This document shows positions 17,249 to 26,304 of a stretch of 64,000 bases of DNA, in pieces. Both the position numbers and the translations under genes were made by a program. Each line of letters starts with the position of its first letter. The first letter of the stretch is position 1. The DNA comes from Prosthecodimorpha staleyi (GTDB lineage: Bacteria > Pseudomonadota > Alphaproteobacteria > Rhizobiales > Ancalomicrobiaceae). The notes below the pieces were generated by a model that saw only the letters and a program-made list of their open reading frames with translations, made no database searches and was not told where the DNA came from. The DNA lies in NCBI RefSeq assembly GCF_018729455.1, contig NZ_JAHHZF010000005.1, forward strand, positions 372,001 through 436,000. Reading direction: 5' to 3'.

Positions 17249-18781
17249 TCAGTGATGGCCCGCCATGGCGTGGCCGATGGTCTGCCGGTCGGTCTCCCCG
17301 ATCGGCGCCACATAGCTGATGCGGCCTTCCGACATGACAGCGACGCGATCGGCCAGTTCCAGGATTTCGTCGAGATCCTCGGACACCAGCAGCACGGCGG
17401 CACCGCGGTTGCGCTGGTCCATGATCTGAGAGCGGATCTCGGCGACCGAGGCGAAGTCGAGCCCGAAGCACGGGTTGGCGACGATCAGCACGTCGACATC
17501 GCCGGAGAGTTCGCGCGCGAGCACCGCGCGCTGCACGTTGCCGCCGGACAGATTCTCGATCGGCGTCTCCGGCGACGGCGTCTTGACCCGGTAGCGGGCG
17601 ATCAACTCGCGCGCGATCGCCTTCATCGGCCCGGGCTTCAGCCACCAGCCGCTGCGCGAGATCGGCGGCTGGTCGAAGGAGCGTAGCGCCATGTTCTCGG
17701 CGACCGACATGCGCGGCACGGCCGAATTGCGCAGCGGTTCCTCCTGCAGGGAGAAGACCTTGAGCTTGGCCATCGCGCCGCGGCTCGGCTCGAACGGGTG
17801 GCCGTGGATCAGGATGCGGCCGTCATCGAGGTCGCGCTGACCCGAAAGGACCTCGACCAGCTCCGACTGGCCGTTGCCCGAGACCCCGGCGATGCCGACG
17901 ATCTCGCCGGCCTTGACCTTGAGGTCGATCGCCTCGATCGCCGGCAGGCCGTCGTCGTCGGAGGCATAGAGCGCGGTCAGGTCGAGCACGGTCGCCGACT
18001 TCTCGACCGTGGTGCGGGCGGCACGCTCGCGGATCTTGGTGTCGCCGATCATCATGCGCGCCATGTCGTCGCGCGTCAGGTCCTTGACCAGCCCCGAGCC
18101 GACCTGGCGCCCGCGGCGCAGCACCGTGACCTCGTCCGCATAGGCGGTCACTTCGCGGAACTTGTGGCTGATCATCAGGATGGTGATCTCGCCGGCCTCG
18201 ACCATGCCGCGCAGCAGGCCGAGCATCTCGTCGGCCTCGCCCGGCGTCAGCACGCTGGTCGGCTCGTCGAGGATCAGGAAGCGGCGGTCGAGATAGAGCT
18301 GTTTGAGGATTTCGAGCTTTTGCTTCTCGCCGGCCGAGAGCGAGGCGACCGGCGTGCGCAGCGGCACCTTGAACGGCATCCGGTCGAGGAAGGCCTCCAG
18401 CGCGCCGATCTCGCTCTTCCAGTCGATCACCTTCGGGCAGTCGGGGCGCGAGACGATCAGGTTCTCGGCGGCGGTCAGCGACGGCACCAGGGTGAAGTGC
18501 TGGTAGACCATGCCGAGCTTGTAGGCCATCGCGTCGCGCGGATTGCGCACCACGACCTCCTGCCCGTCGACCAGAAGCTTGCCCCGGGTCGGCTGGTAGA
18601 AGCCCATCATGCATTTGACGAGCGTGGATTTTCCGGCGCCGTTCTCGCCGAGCAGGGCATGCAGCGTGCCCGGCCGCACCTTGATCGAGGCATCCTCGAG
18701 CGCGGTCAGCGATCCGAAGATCTTGGTCATGCCGACCGTCTCGACGCCGACGGCGGGCCTGTCCTTGTCGGTCATGGGCAA
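17249..18781 (-). CDS. BMP-type ABC importer, double ATP-binding protein
   Basis: The 510-residue protein has two ABC domains, as in nucleoside/purine-type BMP importers (YufO/NupO-like) and sugar RbsA. Domain 1 has Walker [10 protein letters not shown] and signature [12 protein letters not shown]. Domain 2 has a degenerate Walker A (GVSGNGQSE) and signature [15 protein letters not shown]. The asymmetric pattern is normal for the family. It energises the two permeases encoded at 20.6-22.6 kb. The gene is separated from them by formamidase and BiuH genes, so importer and enzymes form one operon. Confidence 0.92.
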   Translation of the reverse strand: MPMTDKDRPAVGVETVGMTKIFGSLTALEDASIKVRPGTLHALLGENGAGKSTLVKCMMGFYQPTRGKLLVDGQEVVVRNPRDAMAYKLGMVYQHFTLVPSLTAAENLIVSRPDCPKVIDWKSEIGALEAFLDRMPFKVPLRTPVASLSAGEKQKLEILKQLYLDRRFLILDEPTSVLTPGEADEMLGLLRGMVEAGEITILMISHKFREVTAYADEVTVLRRGRQVGSGLVKDLTRDDMARMMIGDTKIRERAARTTVEKSATVLDLTALYASDDDGLPAIEAIDLKVKAGEIVGIAGVSGNGQSELVEVLSGQRDLDDGRILIHGHPFEPSRGAMAKLKVFSLQEEPLRNSAVPRMSVAENMALRSFDQPPISRSGWWLKPGPMKAIARELIARYRVKTPSPETPIENLSGGNVQRAVLARELSGDVDVLIVANPCFGLDFASVAEIRSQIMDQRNRGAAVLLVSEDLDEILELADRVAVMSEGRISYVAPIGETDRQTIGHAMAGHH

Positions 18782-18818
18782 AGCCTCCGGGTATGAACGT
18801 GGGCGCGCGGAAGGGGTC

Positions 18819-19541
18819 TCACCGGATCGCCTCCAGGAAGGCTTGGCTGTCGGCGACCGCCCCGAACACGCCGCCCTGCATCTTGATCATGTCGATCGCG
18901 GCGAGGTGGTTGTCGTATTTGGTCGCCGCGCAGCAGTCGGTCAGCATCAGGCATTCGAAGCCGCGGTCGTTGGCCTCGCGCATGGTCGTGTGGACGCAGA
19001 CATCGGTGGTGATGCCGGTCAGCACGATGTTGCGCAGGCCCTTCAGGCGCAGGATCATTTCCAGATCGGTGGCGCAGAAGGAGCCCTTGCCGGGCTTGTC
19101 GATGATCACCTCGCCGGGGAGCGGCGCCAGTTCCGGGATGATCTCCCAGCCCGGCTCGCCGCGCACCAGGATGCGGCCGGCCGGGCCCTGGTCGCCGATG
19201 CCGGCGCCGATGCGCTGCGAGCGCCAGCGCTTGTTGGCCGGCAGGTCGGAGAGATCCGGGCGGTGGCCCTCGCGGGTATGGATGATCGTGTAGCCCTTCG
19301 CCCGCATCGCATCGAGCAGCCCGGAGATCGGGCCGATCGGCGCACGCGTCAGCGCGATGTCGTAGCCCATGCTGTCGACGTAGCCGCCGACGCCGCAGAA
19401 GTCGGTCTGCATGTCGATGACGATCAGGGCGGTGTTGTCGGGCCTGAGATCCCCGTCGTAGGGCCAAGGATAGGGCTCGGACGCGACGGTCCGGCCGCCC
19501 GGCAGGTAAGCGGCGGCGACGCGCTCGTCGGTGAGGGTCAT
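18819..19541 (-). CDS. biuH: Biuret amidohydrolase BiuH
   Basis: The 240-residue cysteine hydrolase converts biuret to allophanate and ammonia. The triad is Asp43, Lys149 and Cys182 by spacing to the Rhizobium leguminosarum enzyme. [35 protein letters not shown] and [14 protein letters not shown] match it closely. The ATG at 19541 is chosen because the protein then begins with a family-like N-terminus; a longer frame runs into the formamidase gene. Its product would be the substrate of the allophanate hydrolase at 26.3-28.1 kb. Confidence 0.92.
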   Translation of the reverse strand: MTLTDERVAAAYLPGGRTVASEPYPWPYDGDLRPDNTALIVIDMQTDFCGVGGYVDSMGYDIALTRAPIGPISGLLDAMRAKGYTIIHTREGHRPDLSDLPANKRWRSQRIGAGIGDQGPAGRILVRGEPGWEIIPELAPLPGEVIIDKPGKGSFCATDLEMILRLKGLRNIVLTGITTDVCVHTTMREANDRGFECLMLTDCCAATKYDNHLAAIDMIKMQGGVFGAVADSQAFLEAIR

Positions 19542-19566
19542 GGGCGGGCCTCCGGTTCGCGAGGGG

Positions 19567-20586
19567 TCACTCGGCAGCTTCGGCGACGGGCTTGCCGCCG
19601 TAGCGCCGGGTCGGCGCGGGGAAGCCGCAGGACGTGCCGTCCTTGTGCACGACGGCGTCCTCCCATGGCAGCCGGTAGCGGCCGGCCACCATGTCCTGCA
19701 TGAAGGTGTAGGGGCAGTCGCCCGCACCGCCGGCGACGGCGACATAGCCGCGGTGGCCGAGCTGGTAGATGTTGTTCTCCACGCCCCAGTGGATGCGGGC
19801 CTCGCGCACCAGATCCGGCCGGACTTCAGCGGTGATGATCTCGTCGGCGCGGCCGGTGGTGCCGTGGGCGATGATCGTGCCGTCGAAGTCGACGATCATG
19901 CCCTCGCCCATGGAATCGAAGCTGCCGTCGGAACCGCACATGCAGACATTGGCGGTCACCATCAGGTTCTGGAAGGCATTGGCCTGATTGGTGAAACGCC
20001 AGGATTCCCGGATCGGCGCGGTGTAGCCGGCCGTCCGGAGCATGATCTCGGCGCCCTTGTAGGCGCATTCGCGCGCCATTTCCGGGAACATGCCGTCATG
20101 GCAGATGATTAGGGCAAGCTTGCAGCCCTTGGGTCCGTCGATGACCGGAATGCCGAGATCGCCCGGCTCCCAGGGCTCGACCGGGATCCAGGGATGGAGC
20201 TTGCGGTAGTAGAGCCGGAGCGTGCCGGTATCGTCGATGATCAGGCCGGAATTGTAGGGGTTGCCGTCCGGGTTCGCCTCCATGATCGAGAAGCAGCCCC
20301 AGATGCGATTGTCGCGGCATGCGGCCTTGAAGGCGGCGACCTCCGGGCCGTCGAGCGAGCACATGATCGCCGGGTCGGTCGCCATGGACAGGCCGTGCAG
20401 CGAATATTCGGGGAAGACCACGAGGTCCATGGTCGCCAGATTGCGCCGCGCCTTGCCCACCATGGCGACGATGCGCTCGGTCTGCGCGGCGAGGTCGGCC
20501 TTGGTGGCGACGACGGGCAGCTGCAGCTGCACGAGGCCGATGACGACGCCGTTGGGCGACTTGTTGAGACCGCCGAGACCGTTCAT
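19567..20586 (-). CDS. amiF: Formamidase
   Basis: The 339-residue nitrilase-superfamily enzyme hydrolyses formamide to formate and ammonia. It matches AmiF along its length: [20 protein letters not shown] at the N-terminus, then Glu60 (VVFPEYS), Lys129 (YYRKLHP) and Cys162 ([14 protein letters not shown]). [16 protein letters not shown] near the C-terminus is diagnostic. It lies 25 bp before biuH and 25 bp after the permease gene. It acts in the cytoplasm and supplies ammonia. Confidence 0.96.
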   Translation of the reverse strand: MNGLGGLNKSPNGVVIGLVQLQLPVVATKADLAAQTERIVAMVGKARRNLATMDLVVFPEYSLHGLSMATDPAIMCSLDGPEVAAFKAACRDNRIWGCFSIMEANPDGNPYNSGLIIDDTGTLRLYYRKLHPWIPVEPWEPGDLGIPVIDGPKGCKLALIICHDGMFPEMARECAYKGAEIMLRTAGYTAPIRESWRFTNQANAFQNLMVTANVCMCGSDGSFDSMGEGMIVDFDGTIIAHGTTGRADEIITAEVRPDLVREARIHWGVENNIYQLGHRGYVAVAGGAGDCPYTFMQDMVAGRYRLPWEDAVVHKDGTSCGFPAPTRRYGGKPVAEAAE

Positions 20587-20611
20587 GGCAACACTCCGCC
20601 GTTCGAGCCGA

Positions 20612-21529
20612 TCATTTCATCAGCGACAGTTCGGCCGGCGCGCCGCGCAGCGACCGCTTGGGCGAGATCGACAGGATCATGATCAGCAGCGTCAGGATGT
20701 AGGGCGCGGCGTTGAAGAAGTGGTAGCCCTGGCTGATGCCGACCGATTGCAGTGCCGGACCGATCGCCCCCGCCCCGCCGAACAGCACCGCCGCGGCGAA
20801 GCAGGCGAGCGGGTTCCAGCGCGCGAAGATGACCAGCGCCACCGCCATCAGGCCCTGGCCGGAGGAGAGGCCCTCGGTCCAGGAGCCCGGATAGTAGAGC
20901 GACAGGAAGGCGCCGCCGACGCCGGCCAGGAAGCCGCCGGCGGTGGTCGCCAGGAAGCGGACGAGATCGACCGAATAGCCCATGGCGCGCGCGGTCGCCG
21001 AGCTGTCGCCGGTCATGCGCACGATCAGGCCCCAGCGCGTGTTGCGGAAGGCCCACCACAGCACGACCGCCACCGCGAGGCCGGCGAAGAACAGCGGGTT
21101 GATCTTCAAGGCCTCGCGCACCTGCGGCACGTCCGACCAGAAGCCGAGTTCGAGCGCCGGCAGGCGCGGCGCGGTCGGCTGGATGTAGGGCTTGCCGAAG
21201 AAGAAGGCGAGGCCGGTGCCGAACAGCATCATGGCGATGCCGATGGCCACGTCGTTGACGCGCGGCAACTTGCAGACCCAGCCGTGGAAGGCGCCGAACA
21301 GGGAGCCGGCGCAGCCCGCCGCCAGCACCCCGATCCAGGGGCTGCCGGAATGGTACGAGATGGCGTAGCCGGTCATCGCGCCGAAGACCAGGATGCCTTC
21401 GAGGCCGAGATTGATGCGGCCGGACTTCTCGGTCAGGCATTCGCCGAGCGAGACGAACAGGAAGGGCGTGGAGACCCGGATCGCGCCGGCGAAGACGGCG
21501 AGCAGCACGGTCGAGAGGGCGTCGTTCAT
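20612..21529 (-). CDS. BMP-type ABC importer, permease 2
   Basis: This 305-residue membrane protein of the BPD_transp_2 class carries TEKSGRINLGLEGILVFGAMTG, split as TEKSGRINLGLEG and ILVFGAMTG, the motif that contacts the ATPase in YufQ/NupQ-type permeases. About nine hydrophobic segments are seen. ATG 21529 overlaps the stop of the other permease (ATGA). Confidence 0.92.
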   Translation of the reverse strand: MNDALSTVLLAVFAGAIRVSTPFLFVSLGECLTEKSGRINLGLEGILVFGAMTGYAISYHSGSPWIGVLAAGCAGSLFGAFHGWVCKLPRVNDVAIGIAMMLFGTGLAFFFGKPYIQPTAPRLPALELGFWSDVPQVREALKINPLFFAGLAVAVVLWWAFRNTRWGLIVRMTGDSSATARAMGYSVDLVRFLATTAGGFLAGVGGAFLSLYYPGSWTEGLSSGQGLMAVALVIFARWNPLACFAAAVLFGGAGAIGPALQSVGISQGYHFFNAAPYILTLLIMILSISPKRSLRGAPAELSLMK

Positions 21530-22635
21530 CCGCGGGCCTCCGGATCGAAGAGACGGAACCGTCCGTAAAGCGTCTCGGAGACAAGCAGGACCACGAAGAT
21601 CAGGCCCTGCAGCACCTGCACGGTCGCATCCGGCAGGCCCATGCGCCGCTGGATCAGGCCGCCGGCCGCCGCCAGGCCGCCGAACAGCACCGCAACCGGC
21701 ACGATGGCGATCGGATTGTGGCGGGCGAGGAACGAGACCAGGATGCCGGTGAAGCCGTAGCCGGCGATCAGCGATCCGTTGGCCTTGCCAAGGATGGCGG
21801 CAACCTCGAAATAGCCGGCAACACCGGCGCAGGCCCCGGCGATCATGGTCGCCGAGACCATCAGGGTGCCGACCGGCAGGCCCTGCGCCCGGGCGGCGCG
21901 GACATTGCCGCCGGTGACCCGGGCCGCGAAGCCGAAGGTGGTGCGCGACATCACGATGCCGAGCACGATCGCGATCACCACCCCGAAGGCGAGGCCCCAG
22001 TGGACATGCAGTCCGGGGATCTCGCCGACCATGTTGGCCGGGCCGATCGGCGCCGTCGACGGCTTGTTGGGATCGCTCGGATCGCGCAGCACGCCCTCGA
22101 CGAAGAAGTTCAGGATCGAGACGGCGATGTAGAACATCAGGAGCGAGGCGATCGTCTCGTTGATGCCGCGATAGTGGCGCAGCGCGCCGACCGCGCCGAT
22201 CCACAGCGCACCGGTGATGGCCGCGGTCAGCAGCATGACCGGCATGACGACGAAGGGCGGCGCCCAGGACAGGAGCGGCAGAGCCACCACGGCCGCGGTG
22301 AAGCCGGACAGCACCAGCGCCCCCTCCCCGCCGATGATGACCAGTCCCAGCCTGGCCGGAATGGCCACGCAGAGCGCCGTCAGGATCAAGGGCGCGGTGC
22401 GCACCAGCGTGTTCTGCCACGAGAATTCCGTGCCGAAGCCGCCGCGCCAGAGCAGTTCGAAGAAGGTCTGCGGCGATTTGCCGAGCGCCAGCAGGAACAG
22501 CGAGAACAGGCTTGCCGAGACGATCAGCGCGAACAGCGGGATGACGATGAATTCGGCCGAACGCCTCATGCCGCCGATCCACTCGCCGATGGCGGAGGGC
22601 GCCGCGAGGCCGGAGGATTGGGTGGTTTCCGTCAC
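21526..22635 (-). CDS. BMP-type ABC importer, permease 1
   Basis: This 369-residue permease (YufP/NupP-like) has LCVAIPARLGLVIIGGEGALVLSG, split as LCVAIPARLG and LVIIGGEGALVLSG, and NETIASLLMFYIAVSILNFF. I start at the GTG at 22635, preceded by GAGGGAGA, rather than at an upstream ATG at 22767 with an implausible arginine-rich stretch. It pairs with the permease at 20612. Confidence 0.9.
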   Translation of the reverse strand: MTETTQSSGLAAPSAIGEWIGGMRRSAEFIVIPLFALIVSASLFSLFLLALGKSPQTFFELLWRGGFGTEFSWQNTLVRTAPLILTALCVAIPARLGLVIIGGEGALVLSGFTAAVVALPLLSWAPPFVVMPVMLLTAAITGALWIGAVGALRHYRGINETIASLLMFYIAVSILNFFVEGVLRDPSDPNKPSTAPIGPANMVGEIPGLHVHWGLAFGVVIAIVLGIVMSRTTFGFAARVTGGNVRAARAQGLPVGTLMVSATMIAGACAGVAGYFEVAAILGKANGSLIAGYGFTGILVSFLARHNPIAIVPVAVLFGGLAAAGGLIQRRMGLPDATVQVLQGLIFVVLLVSETLYGRFRLFDPEARG

Positions 22636-22770
22636 GGGGTCTCCCTCGTTCCCGCGGATGCCGGCCCGAAACGCACCGTTCCGGAAACCGCATTGCCGCC
22701 GCCTTGGCGCCGCACGCGACCCGACCGGATGGTCCGGACCGACGGCGCGGGCGGCGCGAAGATGCAATCA

Positions 22771-22797
22771 CCGGCGCTTCGAGACGCGAAGCGCCGG
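22771..22797 (-). terminator. Hairpin between the binding-protein gene and the permeases
   Basis: CCGGCGCTTCG and CGAAGCGCCGG form a perfect 11-bp stem with a 5-nt loop. It lies 80 bp past the stop of the BMP protein and has no T tract. As after urtA, it probably limits read-through or protects the 3' end of the binding-protein mRNA. Confidence 0.55.
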
Positions 22798-22877
22798 GCC
22801 TTCCCATCGCGTCCGGCGGACCGGATGAACCGATCCGGGACGCGGAGGCGGCCGCACCCGGCCGCGCAGCGGTCGAA

Positions 22878-23999
22878 TCAGGTCAGCGAGCCGACGATGC
22901 CTTCGACCAGATAGTTCGTCGTTTCCAGGAAGTTGTCGTAATTGTCGATGGTCTTGCCGGCGGCGACCACTTCCTTGCCCTTGTTGTCCTTGATCGGACC
23001 GGTGACATAGGGCTTGTTCGCCTTCAGATCCGCGATGGCCGCCGTGGCCGCCGCCTTGGCCGCATCGGTCGCGCCGGCGCCGAAGGCGGTGTTCTGGACA
23101 TAGCCCTTGTCGTAGCCGCCGCGCTCGAAGTTCGGCAGCTTCTGGCCCTTAGCAAGAAGGTCGGCGAAGTTCTTGTAGATCGTCTCCCACTTGTACTCGG
23201 CGCCGGTGATGAAGCCCTTCGGCGCCAGCGAGGCCTGGGAGGCATTGTGGCCGCAGCACTTGATGCCGCGCTTCTCGGCGGTCTCGATCACCACCTTCGG
23301 GCTGTCGACATGGCAGGTCAGCACATCGCAGCCGGCGTCCGCCAGCGCGTTGGCAGCCTCGGCCTCGCGGACCGGCAGGGCCCAGTCGCCGGTGAAGATC
23401 AGCTGGATGGTGGCGTTCGGGTTCACCTTGCGCACGCCGAGCGCGAAGGCGTTGATGTTGGTCAGCACCGAGGAGATCGGCTTGGCGGCGATGAAGCCGA
23501 GCTTGTTGGTCTTGGTCGAGAGACCCGCGGCGATGCCGTCGACATAATGCGCCTGGTGCAGATAGGCGTAGTAGGAGCCGGCATTCTTCGGATGCTTGTC
23601 GGCCTGCCACAGGCCGATGGCATGGCGGAACTCGACATCCGGGAACTTCTTCGCCATCTCGATCATGTGCGGATCGAAATAGCCGAAAGAAGTGGCGAAG
23701 ATCAGCTTCGCACCGTCCAGCTTGATCATCGATTCCATCGTTTTCTGCACGGCGATGGTCTCGGGGACGTTCTCCTCCTCGACCACCGTGATGCCCGGCA
23801 CGGCCTTCAGGGCCTTGGCGGCCACCGCATGGGCCTGATTCCAGCCGAAGTCGTCGCGCGGACCGACATAGATGATGCCCATGGTGAGCCCCGCCGCCGC
23901 GGCAGGGCCGATCGCACCGAGTCCGGGCGCAACGCCGAGCGCCGCACCGGCAGCCGCCGTCTTCAGAAGGCGGCGGCGGGAAATCAGAATGTCCGACAT
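22878..23999 (-). CDS. BMP-family ABC transporter substrate-binding protein
   Basis: The 373-residue protein is a PnrA/BMP-type binding protein. It begins with a twin-arginine-like signal (ISRRRLLKTAAAGAALG) and an AxA site near residue 36. DDFGWNQAHAVAAKAL is the conserved BMP start, and LTCHVDSPKVVIETAEKRGIKC, split as LTCHVDSPKV and VIETAEKRGIKC, is in the ligand cleft. BMP proteins bind nucleosides, purines and related N-heterocycles. With the amidases downstream, the ligand is probably a ureide or N-rich ring compound. Operator-like palindromes and a weak sigma-54 site lie upstream. Confidence 0.93.
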   Translation of the reverse strand: MSDILISRRRLLKTAAAGAALGVAPGLGAIGPAAAAGLTMGIIYVGPRDDFGWNQAHAVAAKALKAVPGITVVEEENVPETIAVQKTMESMIKLDGAKLIFATSFGYFDPHMIEMAKKFPDVEFRHAIGLWQADKHPKNAGSYYAYLHQAHYVDGIAAGLSTKTNKLGFIAAKPISSVLTNINAFALGVRKVNPNATIQLIFTGDWALPVREAEAANALADAGCDVLTCHVDSPKVVIETAEKRGIKCCGHNASQASLAPKGFITGAEYKWETIYKNFADLLAKGQKLPNFERGGYDKGYVQNTAFGAGATDAAKAAATAAIADLKANKPYVTGPIKDNKGKEVVAAGKTIDNYDNFLETTNYLVEGIVGSLT

Positions 24000-24028
24000 G
24001 AAAGGCTCCCCTTCGACCGGTCACGCTC

Positions 24029-24044
24029 AGATTGCATGCAATCT
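24029..24044. promoter_or_regulatory. Perfect 16-bp palindrome in the BMP operon leader
   Basis: AGATTGCATGCAATCT is fully self-complementary and lies 30 bp before the BMP start codon. With ATTGTATGC at 24201-24209 and ATTGTATAC (minus strand, 28239-28231) before atzF it shares ATTGYATRC. This fits an operator for the GntR/FCD regulator encoded at 25471, by inference. Confidence 0.5.
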
Positions 24045-24200
24045 CGCGCCGTTCCGCGGATGGGTCTCGCAATGCCCGTGCCAACCCCGCGCCTTCGGAT
24101 GGATCTGCGACACGAGGCGACGGAATGTCCGGATCGCCGCCGTCCCGCGCGCGCGCCCCGGGCCGTGGCACGCCCCGGCGCTTCGCGATATGTGGACGGG

Positions 24201-24212
24201 ATTGTATGCACA
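24201..24212. promoter_or_regulatory. Second GntR-operator-like site before the BMP operon
   Basis: ATTGTATGCACA resembles the palindrome at 24031-24042 with a poorer right half. It would coincide with the start of transcription predicted from the -24/-12 site at 24221-24237, a position suited to repression. Confidence 0.35.
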
Positions 24213-24220
24213 TGCGATGT

Positions 24221-24237
24221 TTGCAGGCATTATGCCT
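24221..24237 (-). promoter_or_regulatory. Weak sigma-54-like promoter of the BMP/formamidase/biuH operon
   Basis: On the minus strand AGGCATAATGCCTGCAA has GG and GC 12 bp apart, but the flanking bases fit RpoN less well than the other three sites. It would give a leader of about 210 nt. Confidence 0.35.
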
Positions 24238-24278
24238 TCAAACTAGGCAAATTCAGCCCCTCTCGTCCGACGGTCCCG

Positions 24279-25229
24279 TCACCCGTCCGTGCCGCCGCGG
24301 CGATGCGCGTAGGTTGCGTCGAGACGGCCTGCCAGATAGTCGGCGGCCGCGACCGGCGGATGGTTCGGCTGCGCGCCGGGGGCGACCGTGCCGGGCAGTG
24401 CGGCCACGAGGGCATCCGGGTTGGGATCGAGAAAATAGGCGATCGAGAAACGCTCGCGCCCGCTCGCATTGACCACGCGATGCGGCGTCGAGACATAGAC
24501 GTCGTTGGTCCAGCGCATCAGGCAGTCGCCGATATTGACCACATAGGCGCCGGGAACGACCGGCGCCTCGATCCAGACCCCGTCCCGCCGCCGGACCTGC
24601 AGGCCGCCGACGTCGTCGGTCATCAGAAGCGTGATGTTGCCGTAGTCGGTATGTTCGCCGGCGCCGATCTGCCCGGGCTCGGCCTCGACCGGCTGCGGGG
24701 GATAGTGCAGCAGGCGCAGGGTCGACATCGGCCGGTCGATCAGGAATTCGAAATGATCCGGCGGGAGCCCGAGATCGCAGGCGAAGGCACGATGCAGCCA
24801 TGCGCCCAACGCCTGGGTTTCGTCGAAATAGGCCAGTAGGGTTGCGCGGAAGGCCGGATTGGCCGGCCAGCCGTTGAGACCACGAAAGGGAACACCGGCC
24901 TGCAGGTCCGGGTGATCTGCGGCAAGTTCGAGACCGACGTTGAAGGCCTCCTTCAGGTCGGCGGGGCGGGCCGGATCGAGCGCCTCGCTCTTCAGGGCCG
25001 CATAGCCGCGGTTGTTGCCGACCCGCTCGATCGCCACGCGCGCCTTTTCGGTCGGATCGAGTGCAAAGAACCAGCGGGCGCGCGCAAAGGTTTCGTCGAT
25101 CAAAGCCTGTGGGACGCCATGGCCGATAACATAGAAGAAGCCGATCTCACGGCATGCCGCCCCGATCAGCGCCGCCAGGCGCGGCAGGTCGCGGCCGGAG
25201 AGATCGATGACGGGAAGCTGATCGGACAT
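24279..25229 (-). CDS. Isopenicillin-N-synthase-like 2-oxoglutarate/Fe(II) oxygenase
   Basis: The 316-residue protein has the DIOX_N region (IGFFYVIGHGVP near residue 29) and the jelly-roll domain with the iron ligands His193, Asp195 (GEHTDYGNITLL) and His250 (TPHRVVN). Arg260 in RERFSIAYF should bind 2-oxoglutarate. ATG 25229 gives the family-typical MSDQLPVIDLS start. It lies upstream of and in line with the BMP importer operon, 279 bp away, so it may hydroxylate the imported compound before amide cleavage. Substrate unknown. Confidence 0.9.
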   Translation of the reverse strand: MSDQLPVIDLSGRDLPRLAALIGAACREIGFFYVIGHGVPQALIDETFARARWFFALDPTEKARVAIERVGNNRGYAALKSEALDPARPADLKEAFNVGLELAADHPDLQAGVPFRGLNGWPANPAFRATLLAYFDETQALGAWLHRAFACDLGLPPDHFEFLIDRPMSTLRLLHYPPQPVEAEPGQIGAGEHTDYGNITLLMTDDVGGLQVRRRDGVWIEAPVVPGAYVVNIGDCLMRWTNDVYVSTPHRVVNASGRERFSIAYFLDPNPDALVAALPGTVAPGAQPNHPPVAAADYLAGRLDATYAHRRGGTDG

Positions 25230-25365
25230 GCGGGTCGTGCTCCTCGAACTGCGGGCATCGGATGCCTTGGGCCGGCAATCCGCACAGCAAATAGACTGCA
25301 CATATTTTCACCAGACAAGGCCTTGGAACCATTCGAATCGTGGCAGATTGTCGGAATCCTGGGGT

Positions 25366-25381
25366 TGGCATCGGCCTTGCC
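25366..25381 (+). promoter_or_regulatory. Sigma-54 (-24/-12) promoter of the GntR gene
   Basis: TGGCATCGGCCTTGCC has GG and GC 12 bp apart and the same TGGCAT-N5-TTGC core as the urtA and atzF sites. Transcription would start near 25392. A TGCAC half-site (25297-25301) about 68 bp upstream could be part of an enhancer. Confidence 0.55.
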
Positions 25382-25470
25382 ACTCGCTACCACGCGATAA
25401 ATAGTCCTATCCTCGCGTTCGATGTGTGCTCGGGCGGCGAACAATAGATGGAAGTGATCGGAGAATGTCG

Positions 25471-26199
25471 ATGAAGGCGCCCATAACGGCGATCTCAGGC
25501 AAGAGCAGACCGAATCTCCGCGTGATCGAGGCCGGCACCCCGACGCGAACGGTGGATTCGAGCCTGACGCGCGCCGAACGACTGCGTGCGGAGCTCGCCG
25601 ACGATATCGTCTGCGGCCGACTGGCACCGGGCACCGCGCTCGACGAGACGACGCTCGCCAATCGATTCGGCGTGTCGCGGACGCCGGTCCGCGAAGCCCT
25701 GCGCGAACTGGCCGCGGCCGGGCTGGTGGTGCATCGCGCCCATCGCGGAGCGGTCGTCACAGCGCTCACCGAGGAGCGGCTGCGCGAGATGTTCTCCGTC
25801 ATGACCGAACTGGAGGCACTCGCGGCGGCCGGCTGCGCAAGTTCCATGTCGCCCTCCGAACGGCAGCAACTGGTCGACATCCACGACGACGCCGAGAATC
25901 TGGTCCGCGCCGGCGATCTGGCGGCCTATGCCGAAGCCAACGATCGGTTTCACGACTGCCTCTATGCCGGCAGCCACAATTCCTTCCTGGCCGAGACCCT
26001 TCTGTCGGTGCGCCGGCGCGTGTCCGCCTTCCGCCGCGCCCAGTTCCGCAGTCTCGGCCGGCTGAAGCTCAGCCATGAGGAGCACGACCGCGTCGTGCAG
26101 GCGGTCCTGAGAGGCGACCGCGATGCGGCGGCGCGCGAGATGCGCAGCCATCTCGAGACGGTGCGCGATTCCTTCCTCGTCTTCCACGACGGCCTCTGA
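25471..26199 (+). CDS. GntR-family regulator (FCD/FadR subfamily)
   Basis: The 242-residue protein has a winged helix-turn-helix (LDETTLANRFGVSRTPVREALRELAAAG, seen as LDETTLANRFGVSR and TPVREALRELAAAG) and an FCD ligand domain. That domain carries the metal-binding pattern D..H (NDRFHDCLYAGSHN) and a late His (RSHLETVRDSF). The start at ATG 25471 has GGAGA about 6 bp upstream; ATG 25465 and GTG 25426 are also in frame. It sits between the importer/oxygenase side and allophanate hydrolase and probably controls both in response to a pathway intermediate. Confidence 0.92.
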   Translation: MKAPITAISGKSRPNLRVIEAGTPTRTVDSSLTRAERLRAELADDIVCGRLAPGTALDETTLANRFGVSRTPVREALRELAAAGLVVHRAHRGAVVTALTEERLREMFSVMTELEALAAAGCASSMSPSERQQLVDIHDDAENLVRAGDLAAYAEANDRFHDCLYAGSHNSFLAETLLSVRRRVSAFRRAQFRSLGRLKLSHEEHDRVVQAVLRGDRDAAAREMRSHLETVRDSFLVFHDGL

Positions 26200-26243
26200 C
26201 CGAAGGCCTCCGACCTCAAGGCCGGGCTGAACCGGCCGGGCCG

Positions 26244-26269
26244 AGTCCCGGGCGATCCAGCCCGGGACT
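26244..26269. terminator. Bidirectional terminator between the GntR gene and atzF
   Basis: AGTCCCGGGC and GCCCGGGACT form a perfect 10-bp stem with loop GATCCA between convergent genes. Confidence 0.6.
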
Positions 26270-26304
26270 TCCATGTCTCGTCCGCCCCGCGCCGGAACCG
26301 CCGG

